A stretch of DNA of 26,741 nucleotides from JANWYT01 sp046719465 (GCA_046719465.1 JBDNCV010000044.1:1-26741), one strand, 5' to 3'. Counted from the first letter of the stretch, positions 15,277-23,150 are shown. Notes: generated from the sequence alone by a model not told the origin. Numbers and translations are program-made.

Positions 15277-16072
15277 GCAACCTTTGATCCCACCGCGTGG
15301 CAAGGTCAACCTCGCGGATTACAGCCCGGAGTATCGCGGCCATTGGGAGCGCGAGGCTGCCCGCGAACGCATCGCGGAACTGCGCGAGGAGCTGAGCGTG
15401 CTGCAAAACAAGCTGTACGCAGATGGGCGGCACGCTGTGCTCGTGGTGCTGCAAGCGATGGATGCGGGCGGCAAGGATGGCACGATACGCAGTATCTTCA
15501 CCGGCGTCAGTCCGCAGGGGGTCGAAGTGACCAGCTTCAAAGTGCCCACCGAGGAGGAGCGCAGCCACGACTTCTTGTGGCGCATCCACAAGCGCGTGCC
15601 GCGCAAAGGCATGATCGGGGTGTTCAACCGCAGCCACTATGAGGATGTACTGGTGGTACGGGTAAACGGCCTCGTCGCGGAGAGCGTTTGGCGCAAACGC
15701 TACGATCAGATCAACGAGTTTGAGGAGCTGCTCGCAGAAAGCGGCACGACGATTTTGAAGTTCTTCCTTCACATTAGCAAAGACGAGCAGAAGAAGCGCT
15801 TCGAGGAACGCCTATCCGACCCGGGCAAACATTGGAAGTTCTCGCTGGGCGATCTGGAGGTGCGCAAGCAGTGGGATCTCTACATGCGCGCTTATGAGGA
15901 CGTGCTGGAGAAGTGCAACCGCCCGCATGCGCCGTGGCACATTGTGCCCGCCAACAACAAGTGGTACCGTGACCTTGTGGTGATGGAGACGCTCGTGAAG
16001 GCGCTGAGCGCGCTGCCCCTGCGCTTCCCGCTGGCTGAGGCGGGGATTGAGACGATTGTTATCCCAGATTAG
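15269..16072 (+). CDS. ppk2: Polyphosphate kinase 2, class III type
   Basis: PPK2 transfers phosphate between polyphosphate and nucleotides. The close resemblance to the Meiothermus ruber class III enzyme (267 residues in both, from memory) suggests it can phosphorylate AMP and ADP from polyphosphate. The Walker A loop is MDAGGKDGT (64-72). The Walker B region is GVFNRSHYEDVLVVRV (117-132). A lid-like segment, FEERLSDPGKHWKFSLGD, follows, then APWHIVPANNKWYRD. The ATG at 15269 lies nine bases after a strong AAGGAGG and overlaps the rqcH stop. It meets the minus-strand glycosyltransferase stop with zero spacing, the two stop codons forming the palindrome TAGCTA. Confidence 0.95.
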   Translation: MAEQPLIPPRGKVNLADYSPEYRGHWEREAARERIAELREELSVLQNKLYADGRHAVLVVLQAMDAGGKDGTIRSIFTGVSPQGVEVTSFKVPTEEERSHDFLWRIHKRVPRKGMIGVFNRSHYEDVLVVRVNGLVAESVWRKRYDQINEFEELLAESGTTILKFFLHISKDEQKKRFEERLSDPGKHWKFSLGDLEVRKQWDLYMRAYEDVLEKCNRPHAPWHIVPANNKWYRDLVVMETLVKALSALPLRFPLAEAGIETIVIPD

Positions 16073-17263
16073 CTAAGCGTGCAGCAAGCGGCTGGCCGTC
16101 GCCAAGACATCGTGGACAGTGATATCGCGCAGGCAGGGGTGATAGGCTGGTGGGTCGTCGCCCCAATCGAGCACGCGGCACGGGCGACATGCGATCGACG
16201 ACATGAGCAGCAGGTGACGCTCGCGGTCGCCCCATGGGGCAAACTCAGCGGGGTTGGCGGGGCCGAACAGGGTCACGGTGGGGGTGTTGACGGCGGCTGC
16301 AATGTGCATCGGGCCGCTGTCACACCCGATGACAAGCGCGCTGCGCTGATAGAGCGCGGCCAAACTCCCCAGCCCCATGACCCCCGCTGCGGACGTGTGG
16401 CGGAGGCGTGCCTGCGCCATCACATGCTCGATGATTGGCTTTTCGCTTGATGTGCCAGTGAAGATCACACGCACGTCGAAGTGCTCACTTAGAGCGTCGG
16501 CTACCTGCGCCCAACGCGCCGGTTCCCACTGTTTGACCCATGTGCCAGCCCCTGCATGGATGCACACCAGCCGCTTTGTGGAGAGCGCAAGTGCTTCCAG
16601 CCAATCATCGACAAATTGGGCATCGTCAAGCGTAACAGGCAGCGTTAAATGGGCAGCGTCACTGGGGATTGTGCCGGTCAGGTGTTCGACGAGGCGCAGG
16701 CTCTGGCGGACGGCGTGGGCTGGGGCGAACGGGATCGCACGTGTCAAGAAGGGCGCCACTTCTGGCAGGGCATAGCCGATGCGCTCACGGATGCCTGCGG
16801 CGTGCGCTAAGAACGCGCCCCACCAGTGATCGGGACGCATGACCACCGCTGTGCTGTAGCCGATGGCGCGCAGTTGGCGCGAGGTCTTGAGCAGCAGCGT
16901 GTAGGGCTGCAGGGGGCGCTGCTTGACGCTGGCGCGGTCAAACCCCGGGAAGCGCACAGTGAGCACCTGCGCAATGTCGGGGTTGGATTGCAGCACGTTC
17001 GCTGCCCATGGGCCTGCCAGCACATGTATTTCAGCTTGCGGCAGCGCTTGCTTGAGCGCGTGGATCGCGGGCGTCGTGAGCAGAAGGTCACCGATGTGGT
17101 CAGGCCGGATGATCAAGATGCGCTGGCTCGACGCGCCAAGCGGCGCAAACGGGAAAGCTGCGGCTAGGCGCAGCACTCGTGAGCGCAGTTTGTGGCGCAT
17201 CGACCGCGCGTGGTACGCCTCGGCCAGCAGCCGGTTACGCTCGGCAAGGGTGTCTCTATCCAT
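16073..17263 (-). CDS. GT9 family glycosyltransferase (ADP-heptose:LPS heptosyltransferase-like)
   Basis: A GT-B fold glycosyltransferase of family 9, the family of WaaC/WaaF heptosyltransferases. After a ~48-residue basic, helical N-terminal extension comes ILIIRPDHIGDLLLTTPAI, the family's first strand and acceptor loop. The C-terminal donor domain has IHAGAGTWVKQW, CDSGPMHIAAA and TLFGPANPAEFAPWG, then a CRPC...C segment also common in GT9. I start at the ATG at 17263, preceded by AGAGGA at good spacing; this overlaps the upstream GT4 gene by eight bases. Last gene of a five-gene envelope operon. The donor sugar is not known; if the host lacks LPS, heptose transfer to LPS would be the wrong label. 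Confidence 0.88.
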   Translation of the reverse strand: MDRDTLAERNRLLAEAYHARSMRHKLRSRVLRLAAAFPFAPLGASSQRILIIRPDHIGDLLLTTPAIHALKQALPQAEIHVLAGPWAANVLQSNPDIAQVLTVRFPGFDRASVKQRPLQPYTLLLKTSRQLRAIGYSTAVVMRPDHWWGAFLAHAAGIRERIGYALPEVAPFLTRAIPFAPAHAVRQSLRLVEHLTGTIPSDAAHLTLPVTLDDAQFVDDWLEALALSTKRLVCIHAGAGTWVKQWEPARWAQVADALSEHFDVRVIFTGTSSEKPIIEHVMAQARLRHTSAAGVMGLGSLAALYQRSALVIGCDSGPMHIAAAVNTPTVTLFGPANPAEFAPWGDRERHLLLMSSIACRPCRVLDWGDDPPAYHPCLRDITVHDVLATASRLLHA

Positions 17264-18455
17264 GAAGCATCCTCTGATGCGCGGCCACCATGCGCGGTGT
17301 GATGGCTGACCAGTCATAATGCTGCTGCACGTAGTCGCGCGCTGCGCTGCCCAGCGCTGCACGTTCTCGCGGCTGCTCCAACAACGAGCGCACTGCCGCA
17401 GCGAAGCGCTCCGCAGTGTCGGCGATGCGCATAACCCGTTCAACCCCGTGAGATAAACCGGATGCAGCCAGCGGCGTCGCCACGATGGCGCAGCCGCAGG
17501 CCATCGCCTCTAGCAGCTTGAGGCGAGTCCCGCTGCCCATGCGCAGCGGCGCGACGTAGACCGCCGCCGCTTGCAAGTAGGGCTGCACCTGTGGGACGCG
17601 CCCTGTGATCTCGACGCGTTCACTCGCAAGGGCGCGCACTCGGTCAGTGGGCTGCTGCCCCACGACTTGCAGGCGCGCCTGTGGGATGTGCGGCAGAACC
17701 TCACGCACGAGCCATTCGACCGCGTCAATGTTGGGGCGGTAGTCCATCTTCCCTGTGAAGACCAGCAGCCCATTCTCACGCGCCCCACTCGGCGGCGCAT
17801 ACTCGCTGACGGTGATGCCGCTGGGGACGACTTCCAGCGGTGTTGATGCGCCATGGGCGGCAAGGTGCGCTTGATCCTCATCTGAGACGGCGATTACGAG
17901 ATCTGCGTGGTGGCACAACTGGCGCTCATAGGCGGCGATGCGCTGGCTTTGCACGTAGGAATAGACCGCCCGCAGCCAGCGGCGCGGCGTTTGACTGTCG
18001 ATCTGCGCGATGGTGCGCTGCATGACCGCCTCGGCGTTGAACGTGTCGAATACGAGCTTGGCGGCTGGGAACTGTGCACGCAGCGGCGTTAGGTAACAGG
18101 CAGTCTCGATGCCTTCAAACTGCACAAAGTCGAAGTCTTCAGCCCGCAGCAGCTCAGCGATAGTGTCCAGCACGTGGGGGTCGAACAATCGGATCGCAAT
18201 GTCGGGCTGCTGCGTCGTCAGCAGCGTCCTCAAGCGCTGGGTTTTGCCCTTCGGTGCAACCGATAGCGGTACGACGCGGGCAATCTGGGCGAGCGGCGGC
18301 AGCACCTCACCGCTTTGGCAGCAGATCATCGTCAGGCCATAGCCCGCAGCGTGCAGGCCGCGCAGCAGCCCCCAGACGCGCAGGCTTCCGCCTGAGGCGG
18401 GCGGGTAGGGCAGTTCAGCAGTGACGATCAGGCATTTTGGGCTTGCTTTGCTCAT
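17256..18455 (-). CDS. GT4-type glycosyltransferase
   Basis: A 399-residue GT-B glycosyltransferase. The N-terminal acceptor domain opens with CLIVTAELPYPPASGG, a glycine-rich nucleotide-sugar GT start. The donor domain contains LLVFTGKMDYRPNIDA, then LQVVGQQP, PLRMGSGTRLKLLEAMACGCAIVATPL and a C-terminal helix set. That pattern is like the GT4 members of exopolysaccharide clusters. The start is the ATG at 18455 in an ATGA overlap with the upstream GT gene; an upstream in-frame reading gives a non-homologous leader. It transfers a sugar from an activated donor to a cell-envelope glycan precursor at the membrane; donor and acceptor are unknown. Confidence 0.9.
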   Translation of the reverse strand: MSKASPKCLIVTAELPYPPASGGSLRVWGLLRGLHAAGYGLTMICCQSGEVLPPLAQIARVVPLSVAPKGKTQRLRTLLTTQQPDIAIRLFDPHVLDTIAELLRAEDFDFVQFEGIETACYLTPLRAQFPAAKLVFDTFNAEAVMQRTIAQIDSQTPRRWLRAVYSYVQSQRIAAYERQLCHHADLVIAVSDEDQAHLAAHGASTPLEVVPSGITVSEYAPPSGARENGLLVFTGKMDYRPNIDAVEWLVREVLPHIPQARLQVVGQQPTDRVRALASERVEITGRVPQVQPYLQAAAVYVAPLRMGSGTRLKLLEAMACGCAIVATPLAASGLSHGVERVMRIADTAERFAAAVRSLLEQPRERAALGSAARDYVQQHYDWSAITPRMVAAHQRMLHG

Positions 18456-19570
18456 AGCGTCATTATAGGGCGCGCCGCATACATTTGATAGATTTCGAGC
18501 GTTTGGGCGGCGCATGCATCCCACGAGAACTGGCTGGCGCGCGCGAGGGCGGCTGCTTGCTTGGCGCGATACCATGCGCTGTCGGTGAGAGCGAGCAGCA
18601 GCGCATTAGCAATGTCGTCGGGATGTTCAGGGTCAAAGACTGTGCCGGCCTCGCCCACCACTTCAGGCAGCGCCGACCGATTGCTGACTAATGCTGGCCG
18701 ACCACAAGCCATGCCCTCCAACGCAGGCAGACCGAATCCCTCATAGAGGGAGGGTGTCACAGTGCAGTATGCGCCGTTGTAGACGATGGGCAGCTCATCG
18801 TCGCTAACGTCACTGCGCCAGATCAGCCGGTTGGGGGCGAGATTGAGCTGCTCGATGCGCTGGCGCACTGTGTCGAAGTTCCAGCCGGGCTTGCCAACAA
18901 GCACAAGCGGCGGCGCATCTGGCAGAGCAGCTATCACCTGCTGGTAGGCAGCGGCCAACCGATCTAGATTCTTGCGCGGCTCCCATGTCCCAACGTGGAG
19001 TAAGTAGCTGCTCGGCAGCCCTAAGCGTTGAAGTTCTGCTGCCACGTCTGAGGCATGCAGCGGTCGGAAGCGGGGATGCGCGCCCTCATAGGTGACGGTG
19101 ATTTTGTTCGGCGGCGCGTTCAGCATGTCGACAAGGTCGCGTCGAGAGCTTTCGCTTACGGTGAGGATGTGATCGGCGCGTTGGACTGCCCACGCGATTT
19201 GCTGGTTGTAGTAGCGGCGGCTGTCGGTGGTGAGCGTCTCGGGGTAGTGCAGAAACGTCAGATCGTGCACGGTGATGATGAATCGCTTGGCTCCGAAAGA
19301 GGGGGGGATGAAATCGGGGCTGTGGAGCAGGCCAAAGCGGCTGAGGGCAATCTCAGCGCCGAGCGCCCAGCGCTCAAGGCGGTGGTGCGGTGGCGTCCAG
19401 ACACGACGCACAGGGAAATAGGGCGCGGTGGGCTGCGCAGCCTTGCGATGCTCTAACACGGTGAGCGCAGCAGGCGCGATGCGCCGTGCCAGCCCGTGGA
19501 GCAGTTCGCGGGTGTAGGTGGCGATCCCACCTGTGCGATAGGCGTTGAGGCGTGCGTCCACGGCAATCAC
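18452..19570 (-). CDS. GT4 family glycosyltransferase (mannosyltransferase-like)
   Basis: A 372-residue GT4 enzyme of the type seen in O-antigen and capsule clusters (WbaZ/MtfB-like). The start MIAVDARLNAYRTGGIATY is typical of that group. The donor-site region has LHVGTWEPRKNLDRLAAAY, then PSLYEGFGLPALEGMACGRP (with the E-x7-E retaining motif) and SNRSALPEVVGEAG. Translation begins at the GTG at 19570, six bases after AGGGGG, in a GTGA overlap with the upstream binding-protein gene. It acts together with the second GT4 and the GT9 on a surface glycan. Sugar specificity is not readable from sequence. Confidence 0.91.
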   Translation of the reverse strand: MIAVDARLNAYRTGGIATYTRELLHGLARRIAPAALTVLEHRKAAQPTAPYFPVRRVWTPPHHRLERWALGAEIALSRFGLLHSPDFIPPSFGAKRFIITVHDLTFLHYPETLTTDSRRYYNQQIAWAVQRADHILTVSESSRRDLVDMLNAPPNKITVTYEGAHPRFRPLHASDVAAELQRLGLPSSYLLHVGTWEPRKNLDRLAAAYQQVIAALPDAPPLVLVGKPGWNFDTVRQRIEQLNLAPNRLIWRSDVSDDELPIVYNGAYCTVTPSLYEGFGLPALEGMACGRPALVSNRSALPEVVGEAGTVFDPEHPDDIANALLLALTDSAWYRAKQAAALARASQFSWDACAAQTLEIYQMYAARPIMTL

Positions 19571-20355
19571 GGCAGACCCCCTAACCAGCGCGCGCGCAGC
19601 TCAGCAAGCGTGCCATCGGCTTCGAGTGCAGCTAAACCAGCCTGCATCCGCGCGAGCATCTGCTGGTCGCCCTCGCGCACGGCAAAGCTCAGCGGAACGC
19701 TGGCGATCAGCACGGCTTCCAGCTGGTCAACTGGCGCATCCGACGGCAGGCGTGTCAGTGCTGGGATGAGCGCGGCGTCGCTCTGAGCAAAGAGCAAGGC
19801 ATCGAAGGCATCAGTGGAGGTCTCATAGCGCAGCACCTCGAACGGCGCGATGCGGCGCAGCCACAACCGCGCGAGCGAATCGCCTTCGCTGGCGAACTCC
19901 ACCGCGAGCCGCCGACCGCTCAAATCACGCCAATCACGGATGGGCAGCTGCTTGGAGCTGTACAGCACCCAGCCCGCGTCGGCATAGGCAGCGGTGAAGG
20001 ATGCGCCCCGCACTGCTTGATCCGACCGCACCGAGGCGAGCGCGTCCACCCGCCCAGTCAAGAGCGCGTCGAACATGCCATCGAATGAGACGACTGCCAA
20101 CATAATCGGGATCTGCATCTGATCGGAGAGGGCAGCGGCGAGGTCTACGTCGAAACCACCGAGCTGGCCTGCATCGTCGAACACGAACGGGGCATGCGAT
20201 GGATCCACGCCGAGGCGGATTTGCCCCGTGACGAGGAACAGCTCCGTTGGCGTGCGATCGCCTGTTTGCTGTGTGCGCCATAGGGCGATCACCAATCCAA
20301 CCGCGGTCACGATGAGGGCTGCGCCTACTGCGCGGCGCGTGGCGAGGGCAACCAT
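19567..20355 (-). CDS. Membrane-anchored family 3 solute-binding domain protein without transporter
   Basis: A 262-residue protein with one N-terminal membrane helix (about 8-26) and an extracytoplasmic type II binding domain like those of amino-acid ABC transporters. Evidence: IRLGVDPSHAPFVFDDAGQLGGFDVDLAAAL, here split at 47-77, then FDGMFDALLTGRVDA and FTAAYADAGWVLYSS. It has no lipobox cysteine, so the helix is the anchor. No permease or ATPase gene is nearby, and it lies between a glycosidase-like gene and two glycosyltransferases. It starts at the ATG at 20355 after AAGGA, overlapping the upstream gene by 31 bases. A sensory or glycan-related binding role is inferred from context. Transport is possible if partners are encoded elsewhere. 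Confidence 0.8.
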   Translation of the reverse strand: MVALATRRAVGAALIVTAVGLVIALWRTQQTGDRTPTELFLVTGQIRLGVDPSHAPFVFDDAGQLGGFDVDLAAALSDQMQIPIMLAVVSFDGMFDALLTGRVDALASVRSDQAVRGASFTAAYADAGWVLYSSKQLPIRDWRDLSGRRLAVEFASEGDSLARLWLRRIAPFEVLRYETSTDAFDALLFAQSDAALIPALTRLPSDAPVDQLEAVLIASVPLSFAVREGDQQMLARMQAGLAALEADGTLAELRARWLGGLP

Positions 20356-21488
20356 AGCTCATCATCCTTGAGTGTGCCAAAGGCGCGCGCTTGCAGCGCA
20401 AGATACAGCGGACGCGGGTCGAAGCCGCCGGTTACGAGGGCAAATCCATCGGGGTAGCTGTTGAGGGGGGCGGGCGTTCGGAACACCCAGAGGCACAATG
20501 TCTCCAACCACGGCCACCCGTTCGCCAAGTCGAGCGCATCCAGCGTGTAGCGCACGCGGCGCGACGGGCTGACCGCCAGTGACCAGCGCGGGTGGTCGTT
20601 CCAGCCCGTTTCGGTGATATAGACCGGCTGTTCCTCTGCGTCGTGGGCTTCCATCACTGCGCGCAGCAGCTCAACCCGCCGAAAGTTGAGCGTGGCCGAG
20701 TTGGGCGGCTCCTGTGCGGGCGATGTGAACCCGTAGGTGTGGACGGCCAGCCCATCCGAGACCTCAGCCAGCCCGTTGGCATATAGGATTGTAAGATAGT
20801 CGAGATCATCCCACCCGTGCGGACTGCCCGGATGTTCAAGCGTGGGTGCGAGCGCGCCAGTTAGGACGATGATGCTGGGCGCAGCCGCTTTGACCGCCGG
20901 GTACACCACCTGCATCAACCGCAAGTAGCGCAGCGGATCAACTGGCTCATAGCCCCACTCGAAGGACAGGTTCGGCTCGTTCCAGATGATGATCGCCTCG
21001 ACTTCTGTCTGATAGCGCGCGGCGAATTGGGCGGCGAAATTGGCGAAGGCGGCATCAGATGCCTCGGGCAAGGTATTCAGAGTCGTGAGGCGCTCGGTCG
21101 TTTGGCGCGCCCACGCCGGAACGAGACCGAGACGGGCGATCACACGCAGGTTGAAATGTCGTGCGTAACGTATGATGAGGTCGAAACGCTGCCAATTGAA
21201 CTGGCCTGCGATATCCTCAGCATAGGCCCATGGGAAGAACTCCACAATCGCTGCCGCGCCCATCTGGTGCGCCATCTCAAGCGATTTGAGAATGCGCCAC
21301 TCGAACACTTCGTCGATCAAGCGAGTATGCACGCACAGCTTCGGCTCCCCAGTCTGGGCGTCAGGGATAGGCGGCAGCACAGCGCGGGCGCGCGGGGCGG
21401 TGATGGAGGACGCCAAGATTATCAGCAAGCACAAACGCACTGCCCATGTGAAGCCAGTCACGGTGATTGGATGATTGGCGCGTCTCAT
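20325..21488 (-). CDS. Secreted clan GH-A glycoside hydrolase-like protein
   Basis: A 387-residue exported protein with a (beta/alpha)8 glycosidase pattern. Residues 1-36 are a signal peptide: basic MRRANH, a hydrophobic core (VRLCLLIILASS), and a plausible AxA site (RARA). The two clan GH-A catalytic glutamates are visible: E171 in IIIWNEPNL (acid/base) and E293 in YITETGWND (nucleophile), 122 residues apart, which is normal. Other clan-like blocks are FDLIIRYARHFNLRVIARL and GLAVHTYGF. It could belong near GH5 or GH39; I cannot assign a family. I start at the ATG at 21488, because an extended -10 ends eight bases upstream and the product then begins with the signal peptide. First gene of the envelope operon. 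Confidence 0.82.
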   Translation of the reverse strand: MRRANHPITVTGFTWAVRLCLLIILASSITAPRARAVLPPIPDAQTGEPKLCVHTRLIDEVFEWRILKSLEMAHQMGAAAIVEFFPWAYAEDIAGQFNWQRFDLIIRYARHFNLRVIARLGLVPAWARQTTERLTTLNTLPEASDAAFANFAAQFAARYQTEVEAIIIWNEPNLSFEWGYEPVDPLRYLRLMQVVYPAVKAAAPSIIVLTGALAPTLEHPGSPHGWDDLDYLTILYANGLAEVSDGLAVHTYGFTSPAQEPPNSATLNFRRVELLRAVMEAHDAEEQPVYITETGWNDHPRWSLAVSPSRRVRYTLDALDLANGWPWLETLCLWVFRTPAPLNSYPDGFALVTGGFDPRPLYLALQARAFGTLKDDELWLPSPRAAQ

Positions 21489-21496
21489 GAATAGTG

Positions 21497-21524
21497 ATTC
21501 TAGCAAAGCGCGTCGAACGGTCGA
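21497..21524 (-). promoter_or_regulatory. Promoter of the envelope operon, probably giving a leaderless mRNA
   Basis: The minus strand reads TGCTAGAAT at 21505-21497, an extended -10 with one mismatch. A 4-of-6 -35, TCGACC, lies at 21524-21519 with a 16-base spacer. Only eight bases separate the -10 from the ATG at 21488, so transcription should begin at or next to the start codon. There is no ribosome site before that ATG, which agrees. Confidence 0.55.
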
Positions 21525-21600
21525 GGGCAGGCTGATATTTGAGGCGCATATCAATTCTGTGACATGTACTGCACGATTTTCTGTTTCTACGTATACTGTG

Positions 21601-21628
21601 TTGAGAATACCCTTAATGAGGGTATATC
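21601..21628 (+). promoter_or_regulatory. Promoter of the TIR-FGE gene
   Basis: TTGAGA (21601-21606; 5 of 6 to the -35 consensus) and TATATC (21623-21628; 4 of 6) are spaced by 16 bases, 22 bases before the ATG at 21651. A second -10-like TATACT at 21592-21597 has no good -35. The rest of the 162-base divergent region 21489-21650 is AT-richer than its surroundings and holds no RNA gene that I can see. Confidence 0.5.
21607..21625. promoter_or_regulatory. Operator-like inverted repeat inside the TIR-FGE promoter
   Basis: ATACCCT-TAATG-AGGGTAT is a perfect 7-bp inverted repeat with a five-base centre. It fills the spacer between the -35 and -10 and overlaps the first three bases of the -10. 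That placement is typical of a repressor site or of an activator that distorts the spacer. There is no T-tract after it, and it precedes the gene, so it is not a terminator. Confidence 0.5.
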
Positions 21629-21650
21629 TGGGATGTGGGGAAGTAGACGT

Positions 21651-23150
21651 ATGCAGATATTCATTAGCTATCCAAGAGCTTGGCAGCATTTTTGTTTAAT
21701 GCTGCGCGATTTGTTGGAAGCGCACGATGTCTGGATCGATCATCGCCTGTATGCTGGGCAGCAGTGGTGGCCGGAGATCGTGAAACAGATCAGCGCGCGC
21801 CCGTGTTTTATCTATCTGTTGTCAGAGGCGTCGCTCAAATCGTACTATTGCAACGAGGAGCTGCGTCTGGCCCATGAACAGCACAAACTCATTATTCCGA
21901 TCAAGTGCGAGGATGTTGAGTTTATCCCAGATCATATCGCCCGCTACCAGATGGTGGATATGAGCCACGGCTTGACTGTGCCTGCCGTGCGTGAGTTGTT
22001 GAACGCGCTGATTGAAGGCGAGCGCCGTATACGCACCGCAGAGCCGGCTTCAATGGCTGCGCGCAGCGGTGCACGGGTGTCTGTCGGCCGTGATGAAGCT
22101 TTGACGCTCCCGGGTTTCAAGGTGGATACGCTCATTGAGGACATCACGAAAGCGATTGAGAGCAGCAACTACGATCACGCGATCCTGCTGATGGAGGAGG
22201 CGCGTAATCGCCGTTTGTCGTTTGCCGCGTTAGATCTCGATGCGCTGCTGAAAGACACCAAACGGCGGCGGGAACAGCAGGAATACCGCATCGAGCGCGA
22301 GCAGGAGTATCGTGGGATTGCTGCGATGATCAACTCACAAGATGCGGGCTTGCGCAGTCAGGGCGTAGCCAACTTCCAGAGGTATCGGCAGGTCTACCCT
22401 GACTATGACCCGCTGAACCTGAGCGCCTTGTGCGTCCCACTCATCCTGCCAGAGGTGAAATGGTGCACGATCCCAGCGGGTGAGGTGACTCTGCGCTACC
22501 CTGACCGCAAAGCGTCTGTCACCTACGATGTGCCCTTGTTCCACATCAGCAAGTATCCGATTACGAATGCCCAGTATCAGGTCTTTGTGGATGCGCCTGA
22601 TGGCTACTGTGACAAGCGTTGGTGGAATTACAGCGCTGCTGCGCAAAAATGGCGTGAGAAACATCCGACCGCGCTGCCGCCGCGCAGCCCGTATGGTGAT
22701 CATCCGCGGGTTAACATCAGTTGGTTCGACGCGATGGCCTTCTGCCATTGGTTGAGCTACAAGACGGGATGGCGCATCTCGCTGCCGACGGAGCAGCAGT
22801 GGCAGCGTGCCGGGCAGGGGAATGATCATCGTCAGTACCCGTGGGGGCCGCGTTTTTACCGCAACCGCGCCAACGGGCTGGAAGCCCGAACGAATTCGAC
22901 GCTGCCGGTGAATCGGTTTGCGGAGGGCGCAAGCCCGTTCGGCGTGATGGACATGGCAGGCAACTGTTGGGAGTTCACACGCTCACAGCGCCGCAGCAGC
23001 GATCAAACCCCGATGAATGAGATGATTGCTAAGGGCGGGTCATATCTCAGCCCGTATACTGACATCCGCGTGACGTCACGTACTTATGTGAAGCCTAACG
23101 TCTGCTTTGGCACAGTTGGCTTCCGTGTTGTGGTGAACTTTGGCAGTTAG
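21651..23150 (+). CDS. TIR domain - helical linker - FGE/SUMF1-like domain protein
   Basis: A 499-residue fusion. Residues 1-~120 are a TIR domain: MQIFISYPRAW (strand A), VWIDHRLYAGQQWWPEI (BB loop region), CFIYLLSEASL, and SYYCNEEL. The last holds the glutamate (E70, or E69) that matches the NAD-cleaving residue of TIR NADases such as SARM1. Residues ~150-260 are a charged helical linker with a KRRREQQEYRIEREQEYR segment. Residues ~265-499 are a formylglycine-generating-enzyme-like fold: IPAGEV, FHISKYPITNAQYQVF, VNISWFDAMAFCHWLS, LPTEQQWQRAG, GVMDMAGNCWEFT, KGGSY and GFRVVV. The paired cysteines used by true FGE in the RYRC region are absent (DIRVTSRTYV), so this is probably a binding module. 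The start at 21651 gives the natural TIR beginning. Similar fusions occur in bacterial conflict systems; a defence or signalling role is inference. Confidence 0.85.
   Translation: MQIFISYPRAWQHFCLMLRDLLEAHDVWIDHRLYAGQQWWPEIVKQISARPCFIYLLSEASLKSYYCNEELRLAHEQHKLIIPIKCEDVEFIPDHIARYQMVDMSHGLTVPAVRELLNALIEGERRIRTAEPASMAARSGARVSVGRDEALTLPGFKVDTLIEDITKAIESSNYDHAILLMEEARNRRLSFAALDLDALLKDTKRRREQQEYRIEREQEYRGIAAMINSQDAGLRSQGVANFQRYRQVYPDYDPLNLSALCVPLILPEVKWCTIPAGEVTLRYPDRKASVTYDVPLFHISKYPITNAQYQVFVDAPDGYCDKRWWNYSAAAQKWREKHPTALPPRSPYGDHPRVNISWFDAMAFCHWLSYKTGWRISLPTEQQWQRAGQGNDHRQYPWGPRFYRNRANGLEARTNSTLPVNRFAEGASPFGVMDMAGNCWEFTRSQRRSSDQTPMNEMIAKGGSYLSPYTDIRVTSRTYVKPNVCFGTVGFRVVVNFGS

Noticed and set aside
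17264..17443. 60-codon N-terminal extension of the GT9 gene
   Set aside because: It lies inside the upstream GT4 coding region, is Arg/Ser/Cys-rich, and a clear AGAGGA site serves the ATG at 17263.
18462..18467. TATAAT on the minus strand before the second GT4 gene
   Set aside because: There is no -35 at suitable distance and it lies in the coding end of the upstream GT gene; a weak internal promoter cannot be excluded.
21564..21650. 29-codon N-terminal extension of the TIR-FGE gene
   Set aside because: It would run through the promoter and dyad, and the TIR domain begins naturally at 21651.
22445..23150. FGE-like domain as the target of a diversity-generating retroelement
   Set aside because: No reverse transcriptase gene, no template repeat and no second near-copy of the C-terminal segment were seen in the window.
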